From Climacium dendroides (Eukaryota; Streptophyta; Bryopsida; Hypnales; Climaciaceae), in assembly GCA_950106755.1 (NCBI GenBank), contig OX467082.1, positions 36,952,001-37,016,000 on the forward strand: a stretch of 64,000 nt of DNA, written 5' to 3'. A program made the translations under genes and the position numbers. The notes under the pieces were generated by a model. The model was not told the DNA's origin. It saw nothing but the letters and a program-made list of their open reading frames with translations, and searched no databases. Of this stretch, positions 1 through 11,664 are shown piece by piece (position 1 is the stretch's first letter; the number at the start of each line of letters is the position of its first letter).

Positions 1-219
1 ATTCTTCTCCCAATATCAAACAATCCTATAACAAATTGAATGTATATGGCCCAAGCAAAGCTAAACTCTTTCATGATTTGTGTTTCAAAGCATCAATGTT
101 CATACATTCGAACCCATCTTTGCATTCATGTCCATGTATATGGGCATGTCCTTATGTCCTCACGCATCCTTGTATTTGCATCCATACTAGTATCATCAAT
201 GTGGTGGAGATTTACAACG

Positions 220-3200
220 GATAAAGAAAATTCATCCAATTTATGATGCTTTATCCTATCCTTTGTTATTTTTAGATGGTCAATGCAGGTGATCACCTAC
301 TTTTAAAGTAAATATTGGAGTGACTTTAAAGTCATTTGTGTTTCAAAAGCAGCTTGAATTTAATGTACTATATAGGGTTGGTAGGTTATTCCAGCAATAT
401 GTAGTAGATTGATATTTGCGTGTAGAACACAAAAATCTACTTTTCATTAGACAACATCATGCAAAATTTCATGCAAAATGTTATTAGGGGATTGTAGATG
501 CTATGTAGGAAGACAATAGAACACACATTGGACGTTGCATTGTTTTACTTGCGACATTCATCAGATCCCCTCGATACATGCAAAAAAATTCATGATAATA
601 TGTTTTTAATTAGAGTTTTAGGCAAACCAGATTTGTTTGTAACAATGACGTGTAATCCAACTTGGTCTGAGATCATTGATGAGCTTGAGCTAGGTCAAAG
701 TCCTCCCCATCGTCTAGATGTTGATGTGCATGTCTTTGAGTTCAAATTAACCTCTAAATGCATTGGACTATGTTTTCACCAAAAACACTCCAAAATTGCC
801 ATTTTTAAAATAAGTACCAAATTTTAGGGAAAAACTTTTTTTAGACACATGTAACCATAAGATCTTGAAGTACACTTGTTTGAAAAGATGTGGGAAAAAT
901 TTCAGAAATTTCCAACCCGTAGATTGCAAGTTATTAGCATTTGAATTTACAAAAATCTTTTTTTGTCCCTACAAAAAATCGGGCAGCTACACTTCACAAG
1001 TCACATTTGTATGAAAAAATGTCCAAAATGGTGGTTACTCTTTGAATTCATTCTTCAAGGCAAGTTGGCTACATGATTAAAAATTTTTAGATCATTTGGA
1101 ATTGTACAACATATAGGAAAAAATAGTAAGTAGAAAAAATAGACAATTATTCAAAACACTAAATTATTAAGAATTTATTTATGGAATTGAAAAATGAGAA
1201 TCCCAATGGTTTTAATGTTGTAATATACAATATATATCTTAAGATTTTATTTTTTTCAAAAAATATTGAAAATTGAATTCAATAAAAGACTCCAAAGTTT
1301 ATTTTAGAGTCGAGAATCCATAAGTGTCCCCAAACTAAATTTGCTCATAATTTTCATCTCATAAATCAAAATGGAATGATTTGAAGCTTTTCATTCATAT
1401 TTATATATATGAATATATATAAAGTTGAGCATTTAGGGGTTAAGAGCAATGATGGACGAAATCACAAAGAAGAATGTATTGGGAGAGACAATTGTTTTTT
1501 GTTACACTATTGAATTTCAAAAGTGTGGTCTCTCTCATGCTCACATTCTTCTTTGGTTGAAAGACAAAATCGACAATTGTGACCTTCTAGATAGACTTGT
1601 ATATGCTCAGATTTCAGATTTGGATAAACAACTGTGATTTTATGCCACGGTTACTAAGTACATGATGCATAGTCCATGCGGTTTGGGTAATCCCAATTGT
1701 CCATGTATGGAGGATGGAAAATGTTGTAAACATTATTCAATGCAAATTCGAGATACTATCGAGATGGATGGTGACAGTTATATTTTGTATCGTTGTCGAA
1801 ATCATAGTCGGTCTATTGAAAAACACACATGGTCAGATTGTTCATTTGAACAATCGATGGGTTGTGCTATACAACCCATATTTTAGTAGGCCGTTTTAAT
1901 TGTCATATTAATATGGAGGTTTGCAATTCAATAAAACTATCAAATACCTCCATAAGTATATTTTTAATGGTTCAGATTATGGCATTGTAAAAACGAATGA
2001 GGTTGTGAATGAGATTAAAAAAAATTTGGAGGGGCACTATGTAGCCGCCTAAGAAGTATGTTAGAGACACTTTGGTTTTGAAACCAATAATAAGAATCAT
2101 AGTATTTATTATTTACTTATTCATCTTTATAATCAACAATATGTTATTTTTCAAAAAGGAATATCTTTGTAATCAATAATTGATCAAAACACTGAAATTA
2201 AACTCTCAAATTTTTTTGAACTCAATCGTCATATTTGTACCTTGATTGCTTTTGGTAATCAAGGCAATCATATGCTTTTTTGATACATGAATCTTTCACT
2301 TCACTATACGTGGAATGTGAAGAATAATATGTGGAAAAAAAGACAATGCAAGATAAAAATTTTGGTAGGATAAATATGGTTCCTATAGGTACCAAATTAT
2401 TTTACTTACATTTGTTGTTGACTTATGTTGAAGCACTAACTTTGTATGATAATCTATTTTGTTTTCAAAATACGATACATCCAACATACAAAGCTATTTG
2501 CATTGCAAGAGGGTTTTTACAAAACAATGTTGAATGGGATTACTATCTCCAAGAGGCAACCATTATTTCATTGCCTAAACAAATTCAATGGTTGTTTGCA
2601 ATGCTTATTGTCTTTGCACAACTGTTGAATCCTCTTGGTTTGCTGAGGAGACATCTTGATGCTATGTTTGATGATTGGCACAATTATCCAAATCACTATA
2701 GTAAAGCGATTTTATCCATTAATGAATATTTATCACCTTCAGATAAATGCACTGTAGATTTTTTGACATTTAAGATTTGAATGAATTTGGTTATTCAAAC
2801 ATTATTGATATTAGTAGTAATGCCAATAACAACAATAATTTAGATAATTCAAACAAAAACTTTATAAAAGAAGATGTAAGTAAATTATATGAAGAGCAAC
2901 ATATTGTTTTTAATGCAATTACTATTGCTATTTTTAAAATCCTATTCTCCAAATAAGTTTTTTTTAGATGGTCCTAAAGGTAGTGGCAAGACTTTTGTAT
3001 ACAATACCATATTAGGTTATCTTCGTAGTCATGGTATCAAATGTATAACAATGACAACAAGTGAAATTGTTATTTGCATGAAGGGCAAACGACACATTCT
3101 TCTCTTACCATTCTATTACAATTGCTTGATAAATTGACATATTGCATTATTGCCCAATCATTGTTAGCTAAAAGTTTACTTGAAATGCAATTGATTGTAC

Positions 3201-4015
3201 TTGATGAAATTTGTGTTGGGCATACATTTATAATGAAAACAATAAATTGACCATTACGAGATATCCGTCGTATTGATACTTCAAATGGTGGACTTGTATT
3301 TTATATGGTGATCACTTTCGCCAAACTTTGCTTGTCATTGTAGGTGGAGGCCGCAAGCAAACTATTGAGGCTTGCTTGCGATATTTCTATTTGTTTTCAT
3401 TAATGCAACATTTTCATTTGACCACTAATATGTGTTTACAAAGTCAACCAGACTTTCAACAATTTTTGTTAGATATTGGTGAAGGTAAAATTGGTTTAAA
3501 AGTAGAGATACCACTTAGAATGGTTGCGCATGGAAATTCTCGAACTCATTGATACAATTTTTGATGACCCGGTTGATTTTTTTTAGTGCATAATTTTGAT
3601 TGTTCGGAATGATAATGCCCAAGAAATCAATCGTAAAATCACTCATCATATGTTCAGTGATACGCATCAATGTTTTAGTGCTAATTTTGTTCATGAAAAT
3701 GATGAGCATACTCATCATTATCCAGTAGAATTTTTAAATTCTTTACATATAAGTGATTTGTCACCTCACCAATTCACACTATATTGGAGATAATTTCCTA
3801 TCATTGGTGCTTTTGCCATGATAATCAACAAATTACAATGCCAATCATATAACCAAGTTGGCATTTATCTTTGGAATGAAGTATTTAGCTATGATAAATT
3901 ATATGTGGCTTTATCTCGTGATAGACATTGTACAAACATTAAGATTGCCAATGGCAATTCAAATGCCATGCAAATGGTAAAAAATGTGGTTTACCATAAG
4001 GTGTTTGTATGACAT
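220..4015 (+). pseudogene. Helitron Rep-helicase, decayed
   Basis: Remnant of the rolling-circle transposase of a Helitron. Fragments of one long protein follow in the right order but are split by stops, frameshifts and an insertion. A Helitron_like_N block (GKPDLFVTMTCNPTWSE) lies at about 610-670. The HUH-type motif GLSHAHILLWL is at about 1527-1560 (H-A-H codons 1536-1544). A Cys-rich block NPNCPCMEDGKCCKHY lies at 1690-1740. A region typical of the Rep-helicase linker follows at 2370-2690. The PIF1-type helicase shows Walker A GPKGSGKT at 2970-2993, Walker B LIVLDE near 3190-3207, and a motif VI-like stretch ending LYVALSRD near 3898-3921. No catalytic Rep tyrosine pair could be placed with confidence, and neither terminus (5' TC, 3' CTRR hairpin) was recognised. 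The protein cannot be made as it stands. Identification is from family motifs I know; the decay is seen directly. Confidence 0.9.
751..1439 (+). mobile_element. TTAA-flanked TIR element inside the Helitron
   Basis: A 689-bp insertion bounded by TTAA at 747-750 and 1440-1443. Its ends are inverted repeats, CCTCTAAATGC on the left and GCATTTAGGGG on the right. Removing the element and one TTAA joins the Helitron frame exactly (F-K-L-R-A-M-M-D-E-I), so both borders are certain. It is non-coding. Its interior resembles the copy at 32182-33110 in the same orientation. TTAA targets with CCY-starting ends are a piggyBac trait, but no transposase is present, so the superfamily is inferred. Confidence 0.88.
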
Positions 4016-4507
4016 TTGTTATGTAGATTCCTACAAATATCAACACCTTGATCAAGTGAATGGAAATGTTAAAAGTTTGTTTCAAACTCTACATGTCTAG
4101 GATTCATGCACACTTCGGCGACGTCCCCTTCCATCCATTTGTATTCTTTTGGTGTTCATCATCATGTCATTGTCTCAATTGAGACAACCTACTATATCAA
4201 TATTTATAATCAAATTCTATTTCAAGCATTTTTGCTATTTTTATTTGGATTCTTTTACATTCCAATGTATGCATATTTTTTTAATGTATTCATCATCGCA
4301 TATACTTCATTCATTAAAATCTATATTGTGCATTTCAATGTATGCATGTTTGTAAAAAAATTTATATGAAGATTTTAATAAAAAAATTTGAAGACTTAAT
4401 TGAAATTTATAACTTTGCATTTAAGTATATGAAAATTCTTTCTATTTTTAAAAATTTTCTAATAAAATAGTATGGTGAATGTGTAGCGTAGCAAGCGCCA
4501 ACTATTA
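4016..4507. other. AT-rich spacer
   Basis: Sequence downstream of the Helitron relic. No gene, RNA or convincing Helitron 3' terminus is visible. Confidence 0.6.
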
Positions 4508-5876
4508 CGCTAATGATGGTAAATAGTGTTATGTTGCAAATAGCATTACTTGGACTTTCACCCCGCCCACTCTAAATGTCAATTAGTTGGCATTTAGAGT
4601 TGCCAACATTTTAGGATTTTGCAATAAAGTATTCATTTGAATAAGCAATCGTATATTTAAATTTTTATTTTTTCCATTTGCAATTCGATGAAATAATAGG
4701 TAACACTAAATGTAAATTTGTAAAAAATTGATACATGGGGAATTTCATTAAAATGGAGAATATTCTGTGACTTTGACATCCCACAATTCATAGCAAGCAC
4801 TTTGACATCTAGTACACTAATAGATTTCAAACCGCCCAGCTTGAAGTGTGGGAATGACACATTGTGAAAATGGCACATGGAATATTGCCATTTTAATGAA
4901 ATTCCCCCTATAAAAAAAGGCTCGAAAACAGTTTGGGCATTTCAAATTGTTCGATAGATGGCTCTGAATTGGAACCTTGTTTGTGGAGAAATGGACTTTT
5001 GATTACATCAAAGGATGATTAGATTTGGTTTATACATCTTCAATGGATGGTTTAAGAGCCACAATGGGTTTTTTCTTAACTAAGTGGATAGGTGTCTATT
5101 AATATTATTCAAAATAAGAATTGGTAGTTCAACTACCTTCTTACAAGCATTAAAAAATCTGAAATAATGTATGATTCAAACATTCATTCCAGTTTTAGAA
5201 ATGGTCACATTTAGAAACCATCTCTATTACTTTGTACATGTTGCAATGCTAGTTTTTCAACAAAGCCTGATTTTTTTCCCAAACTAAGTATGTGTGGTTT
5301 TACAAGGCCTACAAATCACAATTAGGTCCTTATGCCAGATTTCCTTTGAAAATTCATAAATAATTCACAAATGCTCCAAAAATCATGAAATGACTTGGGT
5401 TAGATTCCTCATCTATTTTTCTTTAACTGAAAAATGAGTTAAAAATATTCACATATGAGAAAAACGCATGAAAATGGCAGACCAGCCCTTAAATGAGTGG
5501 TTTCTAAGCCTCTTACCCTATACCCAGTAGTTGACAAATAGTGTCTATGTTCAATGTACGGGGAGTACCGGCATTTAATTACGAGCTAGCTGTTTGATTT
5601 TGAGAATTTCCAAATGGATTTCAAAATCTTCGGAAAAAACCCGATAATTTATGAGGAAAATCAGAGAATATTCTCTATTTTATAAAGGTCTAGCCGAGAG
5701 AATACTTCAAGCAACCGTTTGGTCTCACAAAATGTAGGATTTTAGTTGGTTAAGCAAAAAATCTCCCCGGATTGTGTCTATGTTGACATTTAGTGTTGGT
5801 AACATTAATAAGATTGTTGACATTTAGTGTTGTGCCTTGTAATTAGTGTTGCCAACACTATTTACCATCATTAGTG
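4508..5876. mobile_element. 1.37-kb TIR element, TA-flanked
   Basis: Ends are near-perfect inverted repeats of about 25 bp: CGCTAATGATGGTAAATAGT on the left, and on the right the reverse complement of CACTAATGATGGTAAATAGT. TA lies directly outside both ends (4506-4507, 5877-5878). The subterminal 100 bp at each end contain repeated 'acatttagtgtt' motifs. The first about 100 bp and the last about 100 bp match, in inverted orientation, the 340-bp element at 39338-39677. No transposase frame is present. TA flanks suggest a Tc1/mariner-type target, although the ends begin CACTA-like; the superfamily is undecided. Confidence 0.8.
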
Positions 5877-6540
5877 TAATATTTTTTTTAAAATGATCAA
5901 ACTCTTTTTTTTTCTTTTCCCCAACAATGAGAGGGCTAAAGTGGCAAACCAGTCCACACTCACTTCAGCCCAGCTCTGGTTGAAGTGATTTGGGGACCCA
6001 GTTCAGGACCAGCCAGTCCACCAGGGAGTGAGTGGATAAGTCGAAATAATGTGGAAAATGCAAGCGTCTCCATCTACTGACTGGACCATGGAATTCAACC
6101 CTAAATTTAAACTAAATTAAATTTGAGTTCCTTTTGGAAATATCTGACCCCTCTCTCTCTCCCACACAACTTTCCATCTTCTCCAGTCCCCATGACAGTT
6201 GTTGTTTTTTGATATTTTTTTGATATTTTGAAAAATCTTTTTTGAAAGTGAAGTTGACGTGGTGACACCAGAAAGCTTAATATGATGTTGTTAGCTGGAG
6301 CCAGCCTCGGGGAGAGGCTTGACTTGGGGTTAGGGTGGACTAAGAGTCCATTTGGCTGTTTGTTCACTTCAAGGGTCAAAGGTCAGTTGTGGCAGTCAAT
6401 GAGGAAATTGACCCATAAACGACGCGGAGGATGTTTTTTGGCGGATGAATGATAAAAGAATCTTCGTGTGTAAGTAGGACAGGCGTGCAACTATTCATCC
6501 TCCAAATCTCTAGACCTTAAATTTGTTTGTTTTTGTTTGT
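5877..6540. other. spacer with a diverged repeat fragment
   Basis: No gene is supported. About 6409-6510 is related, in reverse orientation, to the right half of the TTAA element at 20378-20599 (shared 'ggatgaatagttgc' and 'caaaaaaacgtcc'-like blocks). It starts TTGACCCATAAACG, a degenerate version of that element's end. Confidence 0.5.
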
Positions 6541-7600
6541 CACGTTGAGATCTCCCCGATTGTGCATCCTTCGAACGCATGCTTGGTACTGTTAAAAAGC
6601 CCTCGGCGAAGAAAGGTGCACCGGCTTGGTTTCATGGTGTTCAGACATACGGTGTGAAAGTTATTGAATTTTGAAGTTTTTATGAACTAAATTTTTTTTT
6701 AAATTACTTTTACTTTTGTTTTGATTGTAGCAATGGCACAGGGCACACTAGTCTAATACCTTAAGTTAGGATGTTTGTTTATTTGTTTGTCACGTTGAGA
6801 TTTCATGGACCATACCTCCCCTGCACGTGCTTAGTACCACCGGAAAGCCCTCAGCAAACAAGAGTACACCAGCTTAGTTTCATGGTGCTGAGACGTACGG
6901 TGTGAAAGTTATTGAATTTTGAAGTTTTTATGAACTAAAAAATTAGAAAATTATTTTTATTTTTGTTTTGACTATGGCAATGGCATAGGACACACTAGTC
7001 TATACCTTAAATTAGGTTGTTTGTTTTGTTTTGTTTGTTTTGTCTTGTTTGTTTGTCACGTTGAGATCTCCCGGCTTGTATGTCCCCTGGTCACGTGCTT
7101 GGTACTATCAGAAAGCCCTTAGCGAGGAGGGGTACACCGACCTGGTTTCGTGGCGTTCGGATGTACAGTGTGAAAGTTATGCATTGTTGAGTTATTCTTG
7201 GTTCTAAAAAATTAGAAAATTACTTTTACTTATATTATGGTCACAATCTTGGTACCGTTGGAAAGTTCTCGGTGAAGAGGGGTGTATGGGCTTTGTTTTG
7301 TGGCCTTCTAACTCATGGTGAGAAAGTTATGCATTTTTGAATTGTTTTTGGTTCTAAAAAATTAAATAATTACTTTTTCTTATATTTTGGTCACAATCTT
7401 GGTACCGTCAAAAAGCTCTCAACAAGGAGGGGTGCACATGCTTTGTTTCATGGTATTTGCACCTATGGTGAGAAAGTTATTGAATTTTGAAATTTTTATG
7501 AGTAAAAGAATTAGAAAATTACTTTTACTTTTGTTTTGAGTTTTGACTACGGCAATGGCACAGGACACTAGTTTTGTGTGAAATAGTGAAGGTATTTTAT
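6541..7600. repeat. degenerate tandem array, about 250-bp units
   Basis: Roughly five head-to-tail units. The opening motif CACGTTGAGAT recurs at 6541, 6791 and 7057 (spacings 250 and 266). Two shorter units of about 150 bp then share 'ttggtaccgt..aaag', 'gaggggtgcac' and 'ggtgtgaaagttat'. Each long unit ends with 'ggcacactagt'. A related piece in reverse orientation lies at about 29960-30140. No long frame runs through the array. Confidence 0.75.
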
Positions 7601-9116
7601 ACTAGTTTGTCTTCCAATGAGTGCTTATGTATTTTTTTAAGCCAACAATTCACACGATACTCCAACAGATGATTTCCATGGTGAATGCTCGAAACTTCAC
7701 CATTCAACCAGTGGATACCAATTGGGGTGAATTGACCCCCTCGCTCGATTCCTTGGGAAAACACTGAGTTTCTAACATTTTCCACGCATGATACAATTTG
7801 CAAATTTTGAATTCATGTTTGCAATCAAAGGCCCTAAATGAGTTGGGAGAGGTGTTGAAGGGGCCCTTTTGCATCCTTGAAAAGAAGACTTACTTCTACC
7901 ATGAACAAAAAAATTGTCTTTCTACAACTCAACCAACACCATTCCAATCCTTGAAGAAGACCGTTGCCTAGTTGTAACTAATTCCAATGTTTTATTCTTA
8001 TCGGATACCGAACCGGTCTAGTTAAAACATGCATTTAATTCACCTAAAATTTCATCATCCAATCACATTCCTCCAAGTAGAACACAATTCTTCCGCTCCC
8101 ACCCCCCGGGGTCTCACTCTCAGATAGGCCAAAATAGGCAAATAATTTTAAAGTGATGAAGTTCAGATGTCACATAATATTTGTAGTCATGTTTGCTTCA
8201 ATCTTGTTTACAATGATGCTTCATTATGTACTATCTAGAGTTTTCAACCCTTCATTAATTTCTACCTACAACACTTTGTTTTGGATTTGACCAATGACAA
8301 AAATCCATGTGTGCACATTATATACAATGATATGAAAAGATGCAAAAACTGCCATTTCCTCCCCCCCCCCTTCTCCAAAAATCACAGGTCATTGATTTTT
8401 ATTAAAGAAAAATCCCCTCCCCCCTCCAATGCCATTAATATTAAAAAATACAAAATACGGATTATGGGATACAAGATATGAAATACGGATTATGGGATAC
8501 AAGATATGAAATACGGATCAGAGATATGGACCAGAATGATATACGGATACGGATATGGCCCTCATGATATATGCCATATTAATTGGAACCCCACCCCCAC
8601 TTGGAAACTACAAAGGGGTGGGATTGGGGGGAGGTAATGAAAAAAATTATTTTAAATTGTTTTTTATAAGCTCACTAGGGTAGAGGGTATAAAAAAATTT
8701 AATTTAAACTACTTTTTTGAGCTCACTTGGGGTTTGTAATGAAATCAATTTGATTTTTTTGAGCTTATTGTGATAGTTTGTTACAATGAGCTCAAAAGAT
8801 GCACATTATATACAATAGGTTTCAATGATTTGGTCACCTCCATTTCAAATTCGTGGCTTGGTGCTTCTAGGAAATACTCTAGTTAATATCATTATTGATT
8901 TTCTTTCTTCAGTAATGCTAAATGTTTTAATATTTTAATTTAATTTATAAATATCCTAATAATAATAAAAATAAGAAGAAGAAGAACATTTATCATTAAA
9001 TTGAAATATATATATATATATATATAGTGTATCGATTAAATGAATTTATGAATTGAATTTGAAACTAATTTTTTTCAATACAAATATTTTTATGTTATAA
9101 TATTTTTTTAATTTAA
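7601..9116. other. spacer with simple repeats
   Basis: No gene recognised. Contains C-rich runs near 8361 and 8415, a 28-bp tandem repeat (listed separately) and a (TA)n run at about 9005-9026. Confidence 0.6.
8453..8519. repeat. 28-bp tandem repeat
   Basis: Two perfect units beginning AAATACGGATTATGGGATAC at 8453 and 8481, plus a partial third unit at 8509. It continues into degenerate 'gatacggatacggatatgg' sequence. Confidence 0.85.
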
Positions 9117-9902
9117 CCCCTAAGTGCCTAAGCCTTTTCTAGTGTGTTTTATTTATCCCCCACAAAGCAAATTGTTTTTTTTCCAAAATCTAACTGTATT
9201 GATGTTTAAAGAGCTTGTTTATTAGTATGTACACCAATTTTGAGTGTGAAATTGTATAGGAGTTGTGAAATTACAACAAGAGAAATATACATTTTTTATT
9301 TTTAGTATATTGTCCCTCTCCACAATGTTTGGAAATTTGCATATAAAAGTTTGGGGGGATTAGTGGTGATATGAACAACTATAAATAGTGTTAGTACACT
9401 AAAATTTACTTTCAAGAAACTTAATTTCACATGAAAAGCTATCAAACTCATTACACAATCCACTTTGCAACTGTTAAAATGCAATTTTCTATAATAAGTA
9501 GAAATTGCAAACAACTCCAAATCAAAACTTGCATGTTTAAATTTTCAACGGTCAAAATCATGAAAACACTTTACTCTTTCCATTGGGACCATTTTCAAAG
9601 CCAATGGAGAGGTACAATTTTAAAAATCTCAAATCAAGTGAAGTTGACAAACTTTGCTCAAAGCCGAGAAATCAAGTAAAATTCACAAGCTATATTCTTC
9701 TACTAATTGTACATATATCCCTTCGAGGATCTTTCAAAAATTAAATATTTATTTATTTTAGTGAAAAATAAAGGCTTCCAATAGTTTATCTTCATTATTG
9801 CCTATATAAAATTTTTAACCAGTCAAAGGAATTTAACTATCCACACTAAAACAAGCTTGAAAATTTGGAGTGGTTATATATGATCGCTTAGGCAGTTAGA
9901 GG
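9117..9902. mobile_element. TTAA-flanked TIR element
   Basis: A 786-bp segment flanked by TTAA (9113-9116, 9903-9906). Ends are CCCCTAAGTGCCTAAGC on the left, and on the right the reverse complement of CCTCTAACTGCCTAAGC. Non-coding and very AT-rich. It belongs by ends and target to the same group as 751-1439. Confidence 0.78.
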
Positions 9903-9906
9903 TTAA

Positions 9907-10570
9907 GACCAATGTAATTTTTTAAAGTTTGACTTATAAATCAACTTGCGTGGCATTGTGCACTTGTCCAATTATTACCCACACGATTACCCATGATTGA
10001 TCTATGTATTCTTTTAATTTTTAACTTTTAGAATAATTTATCTATAATTGAATTTATTCTATAGAAACAAAATTCAATTGAAAATTCATAACTTTCACAT
10101 TTAAGAACCCAAAGTGCAAAACAACTTTCAATTGGTGCATTTCTATTCATCGAGAGCTTCTTAGCAATGCCAAAAATGACATTAAAAACTCTTATATTCC
10201 ATTTCATATAATTTAATTTAATTTAATTAATACCTTGAAAATTGCTCACAAATCCATCATACGTCCAAAAGCAATGATATGACTTTACTACAACCCTTGT
10301 TGTGTCAAGCTCTCCAATGGTGTAAAGAGAATAACTAGTGAGTGATCTCAATTGGAGATATCTCAACATTACATACAAAAAAAACTAGAACAAATGTCAG
10401 CCATCGTATTTTTATTTTTACATTTATTCAACTTTTATTTTGCACACGTAAATAAACAAAGGGTGCAAAACATCTACTACATTCTTGATAGATAATGAAT
10501 CAAGAGGTCAAACTGACTTCTTTAAGGTATTGATGTTAGAGTTTTGTTTTTAATCAATTTAAAAGCTTAA
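9907..10570. other. AT-rich spacer
   Basis: I see no gene, RNA or bounded repeat here. Confidence 0.6.
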
Positions 10571-10686
10571 TTTTTTTTTCTTTCTCTCTCTTTTTTTTTT
10601 TCTTTTTTTCCCTCTTCCCTTCCCTTTTCCCTTCCTTTTTCCCTCCCTTTTTCCCTCCCCTTTTTCCTTCCCCTTCCCCCTCTTTT
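10571..10686 (+). repeat. 116-bp homopyrimidine tract
   Basis: Every base on the plus strand from 10571 to 10686 is C or T, starting T-rich and becoming C-rich (blocks of ccttcc, ccctccc, ccttcccc). It separates AT-rich spacer from the GC-richer stretch that follows, a position typical of CT-rich plant core-promoter regions. Confidence 0.85.
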
Positions 10687-10699
10687 AACCTTTTTTATC

Positions 10700-11660
10700 T
10701 TTTAAATTTTTATCTCAGAGTAGGTCCCGGCGGCCCCCACCAGCCTAGTACCCAATTCCTAGGGGGCACCCCAACAGTCGAGTTCCAGCTGGCCATGTCA
10801 ACGGAATTCAACACGTGTCTTCGAGAAGAACCCCACCCCCACTCATGATTCTCTGGAGGGCCCCGCACCTCCGAGTGGGTCCCGCCCTAGGCCCCCTCCT
10901 GACCCAGACCAGACGAGACCAGACGAGACGAACTCCGCCCCGACTCGCCCCAACCAGTGAGTTAGGCTAGGTCGTTGATGAGCTCACGCACGACAGATCC
11001 TGTGCTCATTGCTGCGTCAGTGGCCCTGCGTCAGATCGCTGCATGCGCTCCTCTGAGAATTTTCCACCCCACCTTCCTGATCGATCGACTTGGGTTTGGC
11101 AAAATGCCAGGGCTACCTACCTCCTGTAGCTTAGCTTAGCTAGCTGCTAGCGAGCTCGCTAGCTTTTAATTCATTTCGTCCCAATCCGTTTCCGCCACTC
11201 CCGAATCTGTCGATCCGCCCCTGCCTGGACGGACGCATCTCGTGCCCCTCCGCCCTCACCTTCGGTCAGACATTCTTGGTTTGAATTGCTGTTGGGCAGG
11301 GGATTGGCGAGGGGATGCAATCGAGGTTCCACTGTGTCAGTGGGCCTGCAGGCATGCGTCAGTCCACCATGAATAGACTTGTCAGCTGCTGGGATCGATG
11401 AAGATTCCTGTGCATCAGGCGTTTGGGTGGGTAGCAGATCGACGGAAGCTAGTTCGCTATTAATTTCAGCCTGCCTAGCTAGCTAGATAGGTGGAAAGTG
11501 CTTTCGCAAAGGCTAGCTTCCGGCTCTTGAAAAAACGAACGAACTGCATGGTGAACAGGGCTTAACTTAACTTCCTGCAGGTTTTACGCTAAAGCAATGC
11601 TGAAGATGATTGAGAAGTTGAAGCTTGCAAGGCACTGTAGAATACGGACTTACTCCGTAT
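10700..11660 (+). other. GC-richer, transcript-like stretch without a clear ORF
   Basis: This kilobase differs sharply from its surroundings: GC-rich with CpGs, 'gagacgagaccagacgag' and 'gctagctagc' clusters, and several credible splice acceptors such as the one ending CTTCCTGCAG at 11580. No frame longer than a few tens of codons looks coding. It may be the 5' leader of an unrecognised gene or a long non-coding RNA. That is inference from composition alone. Confidence 0.35.
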
Positions 11661-11664
11661 TCTA
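11638..11664. repeat. perfect short hairpin
   Basis: TAGAATACGGA, loop CTTAC, TCCGTATTCTA: perfect 11-bp arms with a 5-nt loop. No U-run follows, and its role is unknown. Confidence 0.8.
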
